Source: Alphaproteobacteria bacterium (GTDB lineage: Bacteria; Bacteroidota; Bacteroidia; Bacteroidales; FEN-979). Taken from it: 64,000 bases of DNA. The stretch lies in the NCBI GenBank assembly GCA_009928665.1, contig SACF01000021.1, positions 1 to 64,000 on the forward strand. Reading direction: 5' to 3'. Below, piece by piece: positions 53,658-62,790 of this stretch (position 1 is the first letter of the stretch; every line of letters starts with the position of its first letter). The notes under the pieces are model-generated. The model had not been told where the DNA came from and searched no databases. It was given only the letters and a program-made list of their open reading frames with translations. The position numbers were made by a program, and so were the translations under genes.

Positions 53658-56098
53658 AACGATTGCTGATCATCGCTGCATTATTTCTGCTGATCGCGGA
53701 ATCGTTCGGCCAGCAGACCAACCCGCCAGCCGGCCAGGCTGCAATCCTTCGGGGCACCGTAACCCTGTGGGAGTCACGACAGTCGCTGCAGTTTGTAAAC
53801 CTCGCCATTAAAGGAACTACCATTGGCACAACCACCGACGCCAATGGCAAATATGAACTGAAGGTACCGCCAAATACCGACCTGGTTATCCTGTTTTCAT
53901 TTGTGGGCTATGAGACCGACTCCGTTCCTATCCGGCTGAAACCGGGTGAAACCAGAATCCTGAACCATGGCCTCAGGCAGATTTCCACACAACTTGAATC
54001 GATCGAAGTGAAAGACCAGCAACTGAGAACCAGTACTTTCAGCCGGCTCGATCCCAAAATCATGACCTTCATCCCCACCATCAACGCCAGTGTGGAAGAC
54101 CTGATCAAAACGATGCCCGGGGTATCCTCCCGGAATGAACTCAGCTCACAATACTCAGTGCGGGGAGGCAACTATGACGAAAACCTGGTTTTTGTCAACG
54201 ATATCGAGATCTATCGCCCCTTTCTCGTCAGGTCGGGTCAACAGGAGGGACAAAGCTTTCTCAACCCCGATCTTGTTTCTGGCATCTCTTTTTCAGCGGG
54301 AGGGTTTGACGCCAAGTACGGCGACAAGATGTCGTCGGTTCTCGATATCCGATACAAAAAACCCCGTGAATTTGCCGGTTCATTCGACGTCAGCCTGTTG
54401 GGTGCAAACGCACATCTGGAAGGGTCCATCACCAAAAAGTTTACATACCTGCTCGGCGTTCGCTATAAAACCAACACCTACTTTCTGAAAGGTCTTGACA
54501 CCAAAGGGAACTACAAACCCAGGTTCTTTGACGTCCAGGGATTGCTGAATTATGAGATCAATAAAAAATGGGAGGTTTCGGTACTGGGTACCTTTACCAA
54601 CAACTCCTACAAATTAATCCCCGAAACCCGGGAGACCAGTTTCGGAACCCTCGACGAAGCTTACAAAATCAAGATCTATTTCGACGGCAGGGAGGTCGAC
54701 CGGTATCAGAACTGGCTCGCCGCCGTGACCCTGAGTTACAAGCCCACTTCTTCGGTAAGGCTCAAGCTGATCTCATCCATATTTCAGACCTGGGAATCGG
54801 AGACTTATGATATTTCGGGGGAGTACTGGTTGGGGAAACTGGAAGTATTCCAGGGAAGCAGCCAGGGTGAGATCACCGAAATCATGGGGATTGGAGCCTA
54901 TCTTCAGCATGCCCGTAACTACCTTGACGGAACGGTATTCAACATGGAGCACCGCGGATCGTGGGACCGGGAGCGACACAGTGTCCAATGGGGGTTAAAG
55001 TACCAACACGATTTTTTCGACTACCGGATCAATGAATGGGAGTTGCAGGACTCAGCCGGATATTCTCTCCCCCACCCTCCCGATTCCCTGGGATCACCCT
55101 ACCCTCCGAAATTAGACCTGGAGTTGTCGAATGTCATTACCAACCATAACAAAGTCAACACCAACCGCATCGCGGGATTTCTTCAGGACACCTGGACTTT
55201 AAATGCCACCCGGAGCGATATTTCGATAACTGCCGGAATCAGGGCGATCTATTATGATTATTCAAATCAGGTTTCAGTTAATCCCCGGGTCAACATCTCA
55301 TTCAAACCCCATGGAAAACAGGATGTGGTATTCAGACTCGCCGCGGGGTTCTATTCTCAACCCCCGACATTCAGGGAAATGACCGACCTCCAAGGGAATA
55401 TTGTCCCGGGACTGAAGGCACAAACTTCACTCCACGTTGTTGCCGGGAGCGACTACTATTTTAAGGCCTGGGGAAGGCCCTTTAAATTCGTGACAGAGGT
55501 GTACTACAAAAATATGCAGCACCTTATTCCATATGAGATCGACAATCTGAAGATCCGGTACTTTGGAACCAACGATGCCCATGGATATGCAGCAGGTATC
55601 GATTTCAGGATCAATGGAGAATTCGTCAAGGGAGCTGAATCCTGGGCCAGCCTTTCGTTGATGAAAACAGAAGAATATTTTGAAGGGGCCTGGATCCCCC
55701 GTCCGACCGACCAGCGGCTTAACCTTGCCATTTTCTTTCAGGATTACATCCCGAAATTTCCCACTTGGAAAGTGAACCTGACCCTGATTTATGGAACCGG
55801 CCTTCCTTTCGGTCCACCCAATTCCTCCCGGAAAGAACAGACACTCAGGATGCCTCCATATCGCCGTGTCGACGTGGGACTTTCAAAACAAATCATCGGT
55901 AGTAATACCCGGTTTTCACCAAAAAATCCATTCAGGGCTTTCAATTCGATGTGGATCACACTCGAAATTTTCAATTTACTCCAGATCAACAACACGGTAT
56001 CGTATCTCTGGATCACCGACATCAACGGGAAGGAATACGCCGTGCCGAACTATTTAACGCCCCGGATTATTAACCTCAAGCTGATTGCGTCATTCTGA
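53654..56098 (+). CDS. TonB-dependent receptor with N-terminal CarboxypepD_reg domain
   Basis: An 814-residue outer-membrane transporter. It starts at TTG 53654, which overlaps the upstream stop. The signal peptide ends near SFGQ. A CarboxypepD_reg domain lies at ~30-110 (GTTIGTTTDANGKYELKV, FSFVGYETD), then a plug (IKTMPGVSSRNELSSQYSVRG, NLVFVNDIEIYRPF) and a 22-strand barrel ending in aromatic LKLIASF. The substrate is unknown. It is coupled to the preceding CarboxypepD_reg gene; no SusD partner is seen. Confidence 0.93.
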   Translation: MKRLLIIAALFLLIAESFGQQTNPPAGQAAILRGTVTLWESRQSLQFVNLAIKGTTIGTTTDANGKYELKVPPNTDLVILFSFVGYETDSVPIRLKPGETRILNHGLRQISTQLESIEVKDQQLRTSTFSRLDPKIMTFIPTINASVEDLIKTMPGVSSRNELSSQYSVRGGNYDENLVFVNDIEIYRPFLVRSGQQEGQSFLNPDLVSGISFSAGGFDAKYGDKMSSVLDIRYKKPREFAGSFDVSLLGANAHLEGSITKKFTYLLGVRYKTNTYFLKGLDTKGNYKPRFFDVQGLLNYEINKKWEVSVLGTFTNNSYKLIPETRETSFGTLDEAYKIKIYFDGREVDRYQNWLAAVTLSYKPTSSVRLKLISSIFQTWESETYDISGEYWLGKLEVFQGSSQGEITEIMGIGAYLQHARNYLDGTVFNMEHRGSWDRERHSVQWGLKYQHDFFDYRINEWELQDSAGYSLPHPPDSLGSPYPPKLDLELSNVITNHNKVNTNRIAGFLQDTWTLNATRSDISITAGIRAIYYDYSNQVSVNPRVNISFKPHGKQDVVFRLAAGFYSQPPTFREMTDLQGNIVPGLKAQTSLHVVAGSDYYFKAWGRPFKFVTEVYYKNMQHLIPYEIDNLKIRYFGTNDAHGYAAGIDFRINGEFVKGAESWASLSLMKTEEYFEGAWIPRPTDQRLNLAIFFQDYIPKFPTWKVNLTLIYGTGLPFGPPNSSRKEQTLRMPPYRRVDVGLSKQIIGSNTRFSPKNPFRAFNSMWITLEIFNLLQINNTVSYLWITDINGKEYAVPNYLTPRIINLKLIASF

Positions 56099-56130
56099 TC
56101 ATCGCCGTTCAGAAACCGGGCCCTTTGTAA

Positions 56131-57867
56131 TCATTCGCCGATGACCCTGAACCGATCGCCGGTACCTTCCACCATCCGACGTTCCCAGTCGGCGCCATAA
56201 CCCGGCTGTGATGGTTTCTTTGGAATACCGCGACCATTCCCGTTATCAAGAAGCTCCATATTCCGGCTCTGCTTCACATTTCCATCCATATATTTCATGA
56301 ACAGATAGTGGTAGAACTCATTCCATTTCGAAACAATCATGTTCCCGGTAAACCAGGAATAATCCGTTACATAATCAATTCCCAAACCGGGATCGTCGCG
56401 GTAAAGCAAACCGGCGCGGTAATCGACGATGGCCGTCTCCTTCGCTAACCGGTCCTCCAGGATTCGCTGATATGTTTCAATTTCCGGGTGGATCACGTTA
56501 TATCTCGAATATGAAAAATTGTTGACCTGGTTAAAAGTCCAGAAGGCGGATTGATCCGACCATCTGATCATCGATCCGGTTCCGGTCGCATAGGGTACGG
56601 GAACCGACTGAATGCCGCAATACATCGGGGCATAGACACATCCGTCGGCATCGTCGACCCCGAACCAGAAAATCCCGCCGATCGGATCGGGAATCCATGA
56701 TCGTGACTGGGCGACGAAGCTGTAACCGGTCTGTTGGGTGGCAATGGCCCGTTCGTTAAGGTACAATGCACCGTCAACCCTGAATTCCATCGGCCTCCAC
56801 CGGTAAGGATTCTGAAAAGGTCCCGCCCCGAAATCATATCGCATGTCGAGGGGGGTATCTTCAAAATGATCCCGCATGGCATCCATCACCATCCGAAGGG
56901 TTACCAGGCTGTCGACCTTTACCCACAGCGGTAAGCGATTGGTAACAAAGTTTCCGGCATTGGATCTTCCGTCGGGATATTTTGCCGAACGCTCCAGTTT
57001 CCCCTTTGCATAATCGGTAAAGGTCGCGTTGTTACGGACTTGCGCGTTGACTTTCCGGAAAAAGGACCATACCCGGGAATCACAAAATCTGGCTCCGCCA
57101 AAATTCACGGGATTATAGACATCGGAAAAGCTGAAGTCGGCATCCTCCCCCTTATAGAAACCACGAGCCTTCGCGAAATTTATCACGTCAGGTGAATGAT
57201 AAATGGTACGCCGCGGATCATTCCAGTCATTGCTCTTCTGAAAATCAAAAGTCGTGATCCTTGCCTGATTGGCATGACCGGATACATATCCGTCGGGAAT
57301 ACGCATGGCAACCCACACGGCCCCCTTTTCATACTTTCCCTTTCCGATGAGTTCCATGATCCATGCCTCCCGGGAATCCGACACGGAGAATGACTCTCCA
57401 CCTGATGCGTAACCGTATTGTTCAATAAGTTCTGTGATTACCCGGATCAACTCCCGGGCGCTTTTGGCGCGCTGCAAACCGATCTTCATCAGGGAGCCGT
57501 AATCGAGAAACGCTCCGGGCTGACTTTGCAGCGAATCCAATCCTCCGAAGGTGGTCTCGCCGATAGCAACCTGATGCTCATTCATGAACTGTACGACCGA
57601 ATAGGTATGGGCTACTTCGGGAATCTCACCCATCCATTTTCCACTTTCATAATGATAAACCTGGCACATCGAGCCGGGTTTATTGTCGGTTGCCGGATAA
57701 AAGGCAATGGCGCCGTACCGGGTATGCGAATCGGCTGCATAGGTAATCATGACCGAGCCGTCGTTACTGGCCCCTTTGGTGATAATCAGGTTGGTGCACG
57801 AAAGAGCAAGCTTCGGTGAAGAACCGAACAGAAAAGTAAGGGAAAGAATGATCAGGATGTTTCTCAT
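56131..57867 (-). CDS. C69-family dipeptidase (PepD-like, secreted)
   Basis: About 578 residues from ATG 57867 (MRNILIILSLTFLFG). The signal peptide should be cleaved before Cys in LSCTNLIITKGASNDGS, leaving the N-terminal nucleophile Cys of the Ntn-hydrolase C69 family. GGESFSVSDSREAWIMELIG and GHANQARITTF are conserved. Secreted family members cut dipeptides or short peptides outside the cell or in the periplasm. Substrate preference is unknown. Confidence 0.9.
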   Translation of the reverse strand: MRNILIILSLTFLFGSSPKLALSCTNLIITKGASNDGSVMITYAADSHTRYGAIAFYPATDNKPGSMCQVYHYESGKWMGEIPEVAHTYSVVQFMNEHQVAIGETTFGGLDSLQSQPGAFLDYGSLMKIGLQRAKSARELIRVITELIEQYGYASGGESFSVSDSREAWIMELIGKGKYEKGAVWVAMRIPDGYVSGHANQARITTFDFQKSNDWNDPRRTIYHSPDVINFAKARGFYKGEDADFSFSDVYNPVNFGGARFCDSRVWSFFRKVNAQVRNNATFTDYAKGKLERSAKYPDGRSNAGNFVTNRLPLWVKVDSLVTLRMVMDAMRDHFEDTPLDMRYDFGAGPFQNPYRWRPMEFRVDGALYLNERAIATQQTGYSFVAQSRSWIPDPIGGIFWFGVDDADGCVYAPMYCGIQSVPVPYATGTGSMIRWSDQSAFWTFNQVNNFSYSRYNVIHPEIETYQRILEDRLAKETAIVDYRAGLLYRDDPGLGIDYVTDYSWFTGNMIVSKWNEFYHYLFMKYMDGNVKQSRNMELLDNGNGRGIPKKPSQPGYGADWERRMVEGTGDRFRVIGE

Positions 57868-57960
57868 AATTATGCTATTACTGATTAAATTGAATGACCG
57901 GATAAAACACATATAAAAGCGTAGTTCTGATTCGGGTTTGAATGGTCGGGCCGGATGAAA

Positions 57961-57992
57961 ACGGCAGGAATCCTTATGCGGATTCCTGCCGT
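57961..57992 (-). terminator. Terminator of rocD
   Basis: ACGGCAGGAATCC (57961-57973) pairs perfectly with GGATTCCTGCCGT (57980-57992). On the minus strand the stem is followed by a short T run, just after the rocD stop at 58028. Confidence 0.75.
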
Positions 57993-58027
57993 TGGTATTA
58001 AATTGTCAAGACCTTAAAGAGATGAAC

Positions 58028-59251
58028 TTATTCCATCTCTTTAAGTGATTTCGCGATGATCGCAACTGCTTCACGTACCTGGGTCTCATTGATAACCAGG
58101 GGAGGCGCAAAACGAATGATGTGATCATGAGTTGGTTTTGCCAGGAGTCCGTTATCCCGCATCTTCAGGCAGACATCCCAGGCGGTTTTCCCATCAAAAG
58201 GCTTGATGACAACGGCATTCAGCAATCCTTTACCTCTTACCAGTTCGATAAAAGGCGACTGGATTTTTCGCACTTCCGAACGGAAGATTTCACCCATGAC
58301 AAGTGCATTTTCAGCCAATTTTTCATCACGGATCACCTCCAGTGCGGCAACGGCAACTTTTGCGGCAACCGGGTTCCCTCCGAATGTCGATCCATGCTGA
58401 CCGGGGTGAATGGTAAGCATGATCGGATCGTCGGCAAGGACTGCTGAGATGGGATAAACACCACCTGAAAGCGCCTTGCCAAGGATCAGCACGTCGGGTC
58501 TGACGCCTTCCCAATCGCATGCGAGAAGTTTTCCGGTGCGGGCAATACCGGTCTGTACCTCATCGGCGATGAACAGCACATTTTTAGCCTTGCAAAGATC
58601 ATACGCTTTTTTAAGATACCCTTCATCGGGAACGTACACGCCTGCTTCTCCCTGGATCGGCTCCACGAGGAAACCGGCAACATTCGGGTCCTGTAGCGCT
58701 TTTTCGAGCGCTGGCAGATCATTGTAAGGGATCGTAATAAACCCGGGCGTGTAAGGACCGAATCCATCGCGGGCTTCAGGATCGGTCGACATTGAAATTA
58801 CCGAAATCGTTCGTCCGTGAAAGTTGTTTTCACAACAGATGATTTTTGCCTGATTTGCAGGAATACCCTTAACGGTATAAGCCCATTTACGGGTCACTTT
58901 CAGGGCCGTTTCATCCCCTTCGGCGCCGGTGTTCATGGGCAAAACCCGCTGATATCCGAAATATTCCGTTATGTACTTCTCGTAAACGCCCAGCACATTG
59001 TTATAAAACGCGCGGGAGGTAAGTTCAAGCGTTTGTACCTGTTCGATCAGGGCTGCGGTGATTTTCGGGTGACAATGTCCCTGGTTCACCGCACTGTATG
59101 CTGAAAGAAAGTCGAAATACTGCTTTCCTTCTACATCCCACATGTAAACTCCTTTGCCTTTGGTCAGAACAACAGGAAGCGGATGATAGTTGTGTGCCCC
59201 GTACTGATCTTCCAGGTCCATCGCCATCTGTGATGTTTTAACTTCAATCAT
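58028..59251 (-). CDS. rocD: Ornithine-oxo-acid aminotransferase
   Basis: A 407-residue class III PLP aminotransferase that interconverts ornithine and glutamate semialdehyde in arginine/proline metabolism. Signatures: [61 protein letters not shown], and the PLP-lysine region [17 protein letters not shown]. The [14 protein letters not shown] tail matches. Close relatives such as argD/gabT share the fold, but the N-terminal [11 protein letters not shown] is typical of ornithine aminotransferase. Confidence 0.94.
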   Translation of the reverse strand: MIEVKTSQMAMDLEDQYGAHNYHPLPVVLTKGKGVYMWDVEGKQYFDFLSAYSAVNQGHCHPKITAALIEQVQTLELTSRAFYNNVLGVYEKYITEYFGYQRVLPMNTGAEGDETALKVTRKWAYTVKGIPANQAKIICCENNFHGRTISVISMSTDPEARDGFGPYTPGFITIPYNDLPALEKALQDPNVAGFLVEPIQGEAGVYVPDEGYLKKAYDLCKAKNVLFIADEVQTGIARTGKLLACDWEGVRPDVLILGKALSGGVYPISAVLADDPIMLTIHPGQHGSTFGGNPVAAKVAVAALEVIRDEKLAENALVMGEIFRSEVRKIQSPFIELVRGKGLLNAVVIKPFDGKTAWDVCLKMRDNGLLAKPTHDHIIRFAPPLVINETQVREAVAIIAKSLKEME

Positions 59252-59355
59252 AATACACTTTGTTTTTACAGAACATCGATAACTTCACTGTTCATCGCGG
59301 CTGGAGATCGATACATCCAGTTCCGGATGATCCGGTCGACAGGTGCTGTAACACC

Positions 59356-60330
59356 TTATTTTATTACGGTGAAAGAACCCGTGTTCAACAGAGTCTCCCC
59401 TTCAACCAGTCTGAAATAATAGGTACCTGCAGTCAATTTATCAACCGGGATAATGTTTTTCAGTTGTGCACAGGACACCGAACCAATCTGCCTGCCACTG
59501 GCATCGTACATTTCGAAAATGCCGTTTCTGACCTGTTTCGAAAGTTCCACATGCATCATTTGGGAGGCGGGGTTGGGATAAGTTTTAACTCCGACTTCAG
59601 GCATCAACGATTGCGAAATCCCGGAGGCATACTCAAGCGCAAGATCATCAATATATAAGGTACTGCCTACCTGTCCTTTGCCCTGGGTAAAACTTACGGC
59701 ATTGAATCCGGCGCTGGCGACACACAGTACCGAAATAGAATCAGAAGCCACTTCCGAAGTAAAATAATAGACCGGAATCTCAAATTTGGTATATTCGTTT
59801 ACTGCATCTTTAATCAGGAAAAAACCTACGCCCAGTGTATCGCGGTGTTTGGTAGTGGTATTCCATTTTGATAACAGGACAACAGCGGCAGCAGAATCAC
59901 CGCTAACCGGCTCATATTTAAAATAACCGGTGAATTTAACAGGTTTACAATCGGCACATGCCCTTCCAATCAGGGCGCGGGTTTCGGCCATCACCATCTG
60001 GCAGGTACCCAACATTCCGGGAATGAAAATATCGCTGGGGAACATGGTCAAATTCTGCGAAACCAGTTTTGCAGCATAGGTTCCACCATGAGCGTCAGTC
60101 GTTTTAAAAACAGTAACCGGACCGGGTCCGATGGGAGCAGGAACAGAAGCCAGTTCATTCAGGGTCGCGAGCCAGTTGTCGGTAGGTCCGGTCCCTGGTT
60201 GGTCATAATTAAGTGTACTACTCACGGGTACATTGTACCAGTTTTCAAGATCTCCGTTTGGGATCTGCTGTTGGCTGTATCCCGAGTGGAACAGCAGTAA
60301 AGTCATTGCAACGAGGAAAAGTTTTTTCAT
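59356..60330 (-). CDS. T9SS-secreted protein of unknown function
   Basis: A 324-residue secreted protein. The signal peptide ends near GYSQ. The N-terminal part (PNGDLENWYNVPVS...YAAKLVSQN) resembles the PCMD/carbohydrate-binding-like N-terminal domain found in many Bacteroidota T9SS proteins; I assign it only tentatively. The C-terminal ~80 residues are a T9SS type A sorting domain (TYPNPASQMMHVEL, DASGRQIGSV, GTYYFRLVEG). No catalytic motif is visible. It lies 10 bp from the downstream end of the TonB receptor gene, on the same strand. Confidence 0.78.
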   Translation of the reverse strand: MKKLFLVAMTLLLFHSGYSQQQIPNGDLENWYNVPVSSTLNYDQPGTGPTDNWLATLNELASVPAPIGPGPVTVFKTTDAHGGTYAAKLVSQNLTMFPSDIFIPGMLGTCQMVMAETRALIGRACADCKPVKFTGYFKYEPVSGDSAAAVVLLSKWNTTTKHRDTLGVGFFLIKDAVNEYTKFEIPVYYFTSEVASDSISVLCVASAGFNAVSFTQGKGQVGSTLYIDDLALEYASGISQSLMPEVGVKTYPNPASQMMHVELSKQVRNGIFEMYDASGRQIGSVSCAQLKNIIPVDKLTAGTYYFRLVEGETLLNTGSFTVIK

Positions 60331-60340
60331 AGTATTAGAT

Positions 60341-62743
60341 TTAGATGTGATAAATAATTTGCAGAGTTGTAACCCGGGGTGGTTCTATGGTCGCCGGCCT
60401 GAGTGAAAACTCTTTGTTAAGCAAGTTGTTAACAATAGCAGCAAATTTAAAACTGCGAACGGTCACACTCACACGGGCATCCATGATGAAAGTTCCGGTG
60501 TGGTTTTCTTCCCGGTATTTTGTGATGCCGGTATTAAAATAACCGGGCCGGTCATAATCAATAAAAAACCGGTCTATATTTCTGATATAGCTGTAATACT
60601 TGCCTGTAACGCCAAGCGACAGCCTCTTAAAAGTAACATCCAGATCGCCTTTTGCAACATGCTGGATCCTGTATTTTAAAATGTCGTCGGTAACATCGGA
60701 GGAAGTAGTGTTGTACGACAGCCAGGTTTTCTTATCCTTGTAATACACATAGCCGGTATCCTGAGCCTGCGGTACGGCATAGGTATAACCAAGCAGAAAA
60801 GTAAAACTCAGATTTTTGGTGATATCGCCCTGACCTGCCAGTGAGGCATCGACGCCATATATCTGCGCCGGACCCGTGTTGAAAAACTTGAATCCCATGT
60901 TCTTATTGAAATCGGGGCTGCGTCCCCAGATTCCGAAATTGAACTCGATATAATTATCATAATGTTCGTAAAATGCAGCAATATCAAAAATAGCTTTCAC
61001 AGCGCCTATTTTGAACATCTGTTTGAGCCCGAGTTCCGCGTTGTAGCTGTCCTCGGGAATGAGACCCGGATTGGGATAAAATCCGAATCCACCGGAATTG
61101 GTGGTTATATAGCGTTCGCCGATACTCGGGAACCTGTATCCCTGGCCAAAAGAGGCCCGGATATAGGTGGCTTTTGTCGCCTGCAGGTTAAGCCCTGCCC
61201 GGAACACGGTCTTGTGTCGTTTCTGGTCGGTTAGTTGAAAATATTCATACCGGAACCCGGCGAGGATATTCAACCTTTTCCAGAACTTTTTCTCTACCTG
61301 GCCGAAAACGGCAAAATTCTCTGAAACATAGGTCCCATCAATGTCTCCGCTCGTAGTGCTGTCGGCATTTAACTGCCCGGAGAAGACCCTTCCGAAGGCA
61401 TAGGAATAGGTATTCATGATGCCGGCCACTACCGTGAGATCTCCCAATGAAGAGAATTTTTTCTGATACTGGTATTCGTTGTACAGGGTAAGCGACCTGT
61501 TCGACTGGTTATTGGTCGCATTGGTGTTATTGAAAAAAACCCGGTTTTTAAAGGAATGGTTGCTTCCCTTTTTACCGAAATACTTGACATAGGGGTCAGC
61601 ATAAAAGGTGGTGACTCTGTAATTGGAGAGCGCACCCGGGAAAGGCCGGTAGAGCCCGGTATCGGCATTGAACCAGAAAAAACAGACACCGCTCTGGTTG
61701 TACATGAAGGTTCCGTTAAGACCATAATGTAACCCATCGACTTTTTTAGATCTCACCCGGGTATTGAAGCTGATCTTCAGATACCGGTTGTAAGTTCCGG
61801 TAGTCGATTGAGTGGAATCTTTTATAGCCTCTTCGGGAGTCGCGCCGATATAACCGGGATCATTGTTAAAAGTGATGTTTCCGATGAAATCGATCGCACT
61901 GAATTTTTGTGAATGTGACAGAGACAATCCATACTGAACGGGATTCAGGTCGCTTGACCAGGGAGTTGCATATTTTCGCTCGGGTTTGCTGTACAATCCA
62001 CCGAAAACTGAAACTTTAGTCTCCGGATCTTCCTTGGGCCAGGCAGTGCGTACGTTGATGGCTCCGCTTAAGGCCGATGAACCGTAAACCACCGAAGAGG
62101 CGCCCTTAACAACCTCCACCTGATCCACTTCGTGAACCGGCATTAAAGTCCAGTCGGGCCGCCCGGCATCCCCTCTCAATAAAGGAATCTCATCAACGAG
62201 GATCATCACCCTGCTGCCCAATCCGGAACTGAACCCGCTGCCTGCCCTGATCTGAGGCTCATTGTCCATAATGGTTACCCCGGGAAGATGCTCCAGAGCT
62301 TTGTCGATCGACTGGGCATTGGAATTCTGAATGATGGCCGGTTTTAACACCTCGATCGAACTGACCGACTCCTGAATCCGTTGGGCATATTTTGAAGCAG
62401 AAACAACGACCGTGCTTAATTCCTGAGAGATATTATGTATCTGAAAATTGAGTTCATAGGATTTCTTGCCGTCCACCGCAATTTTTCTTACCAACCGGTC
62501 ATAACCCACCGATGAGATGATCAGTTCATATTCGCCTGCAGGAAGTTCCAGAACATAGTTACCGTTGGTATCCGAAAATGTTCCGATGTTACGGTCTTTG
62601 ATACCAATATTCACAAACGGCACCGGATCATTCAACTTGTCGTCAGTCACTCTGCCTTTTATGGCAGAAAGCTGACCATACACGAAGGTGGTCGAGATGC
62701 TACATATGAGGACTATACCAAAATATCGTAACCAATTTCTCAT
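60341..62743 (-). CDS. TonB-dependent receptor with CarboxypepD_reg domain
   Basis: About 800 residues from ATG 62743 (MRNWLRYFGIVLICS), which gives a signal peptide; the longer frame from 62887 overlaps the UbiD gene. CarboxypepD_reg domain (IKGRVTDDKLNDPVPFVNI, GTFSDTNGNYVLEL, SSVGYDRLV), then the plug (ALEHLPGVTIMDNEPQIR, GLGSRVMILVDEIPL, VEVVKGASSVVYGSSAL) and a barrel. It resembles siderophore or small-nutrient receptors more than SusC. The T9SS gene downstream is close and may be co-expressed. Confidence 0.94.
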   Translation of the reverse strand: MRNWLRYFGIVLICSISTTFVYGQLSAIKGRVTDDKLNDPVPFVNIGIKDRNIGTFSDTNGNYVLELPAGEYELIISSVGYDRLVRKIAVDGKKSYELNFQIHNISQELSTVVVSASKYAQRIQESVSSIEVLKPAIIQNSNAQSIDKALEHLPGVTIMDNEPQIRAGSGFSSGLGSRVMILVDEIPLLRGDAGRPDWTLMPVHEVDQVEVVKGASSVVYGSSALSGAINVRTAWPKEDPETKVSVFGGLYSKPERKYATPWSSDLNPVQYGLSLSHSQKFSAIDFIGNITFNNDPGYIGATPEEAIKDSTQSTTGTYNRYLKISFNTRVRSKKVDGLHYGLNGTFMYNQSGVCFFWFNADTGLYRPFPGALSNYRVTTFYADPYVKYFGKKGSNHSFKNRVFFNNTNATNNQSNRSLTLYNEYQYQKKFSSLGDLTVVAGIMNTYSYAFGRVFSGQLNADSTTSGDIDGTYVSENFAVFGQVEKKFWKRLNILAGFRYEYFQLTDQKRHKTVFRAGLNLQATKATYIRASFGQGYRFPSIGERYITTNSGGFGFYPNPGLIPEDSYNAELGLKQMFKIGAVKAIFDIAAFYEHYDNYIEFNFGIWGRSPDFNKNMGFKFFNTGPAQIYGVDASLAGQGDITKNLSFTFLLGYTYAVPQAQDTGYVYYKDKKTWLSYNTTSSDVTDDILKYRIQHVAKGDLDVTFKRLSLGVTGKYYSYIRNIDRFFIDYDRPGYFNTGITKYREENHTGTFIMDARVSVTVRSFKFAAIVNNLLNKEFSLRPATIEPPRVTTLQIIYHI

Positions 62744-62759
62744 GCTGATCGATTTTTGA

Positions 62760-62767
62760 CAAAAATA
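62760..62767 (-). promoter_or_regulatory. -7 box for the TonB receptor gene
   Basis: TATTTTTG on the minus strand, 17 bp upstream of the ATG at 62743, fits TAnnTTTG and supports that start. Confidence 0.5.
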
Positions 62768-62790
62768 GTAAAATAAATCCAAACGGGATG

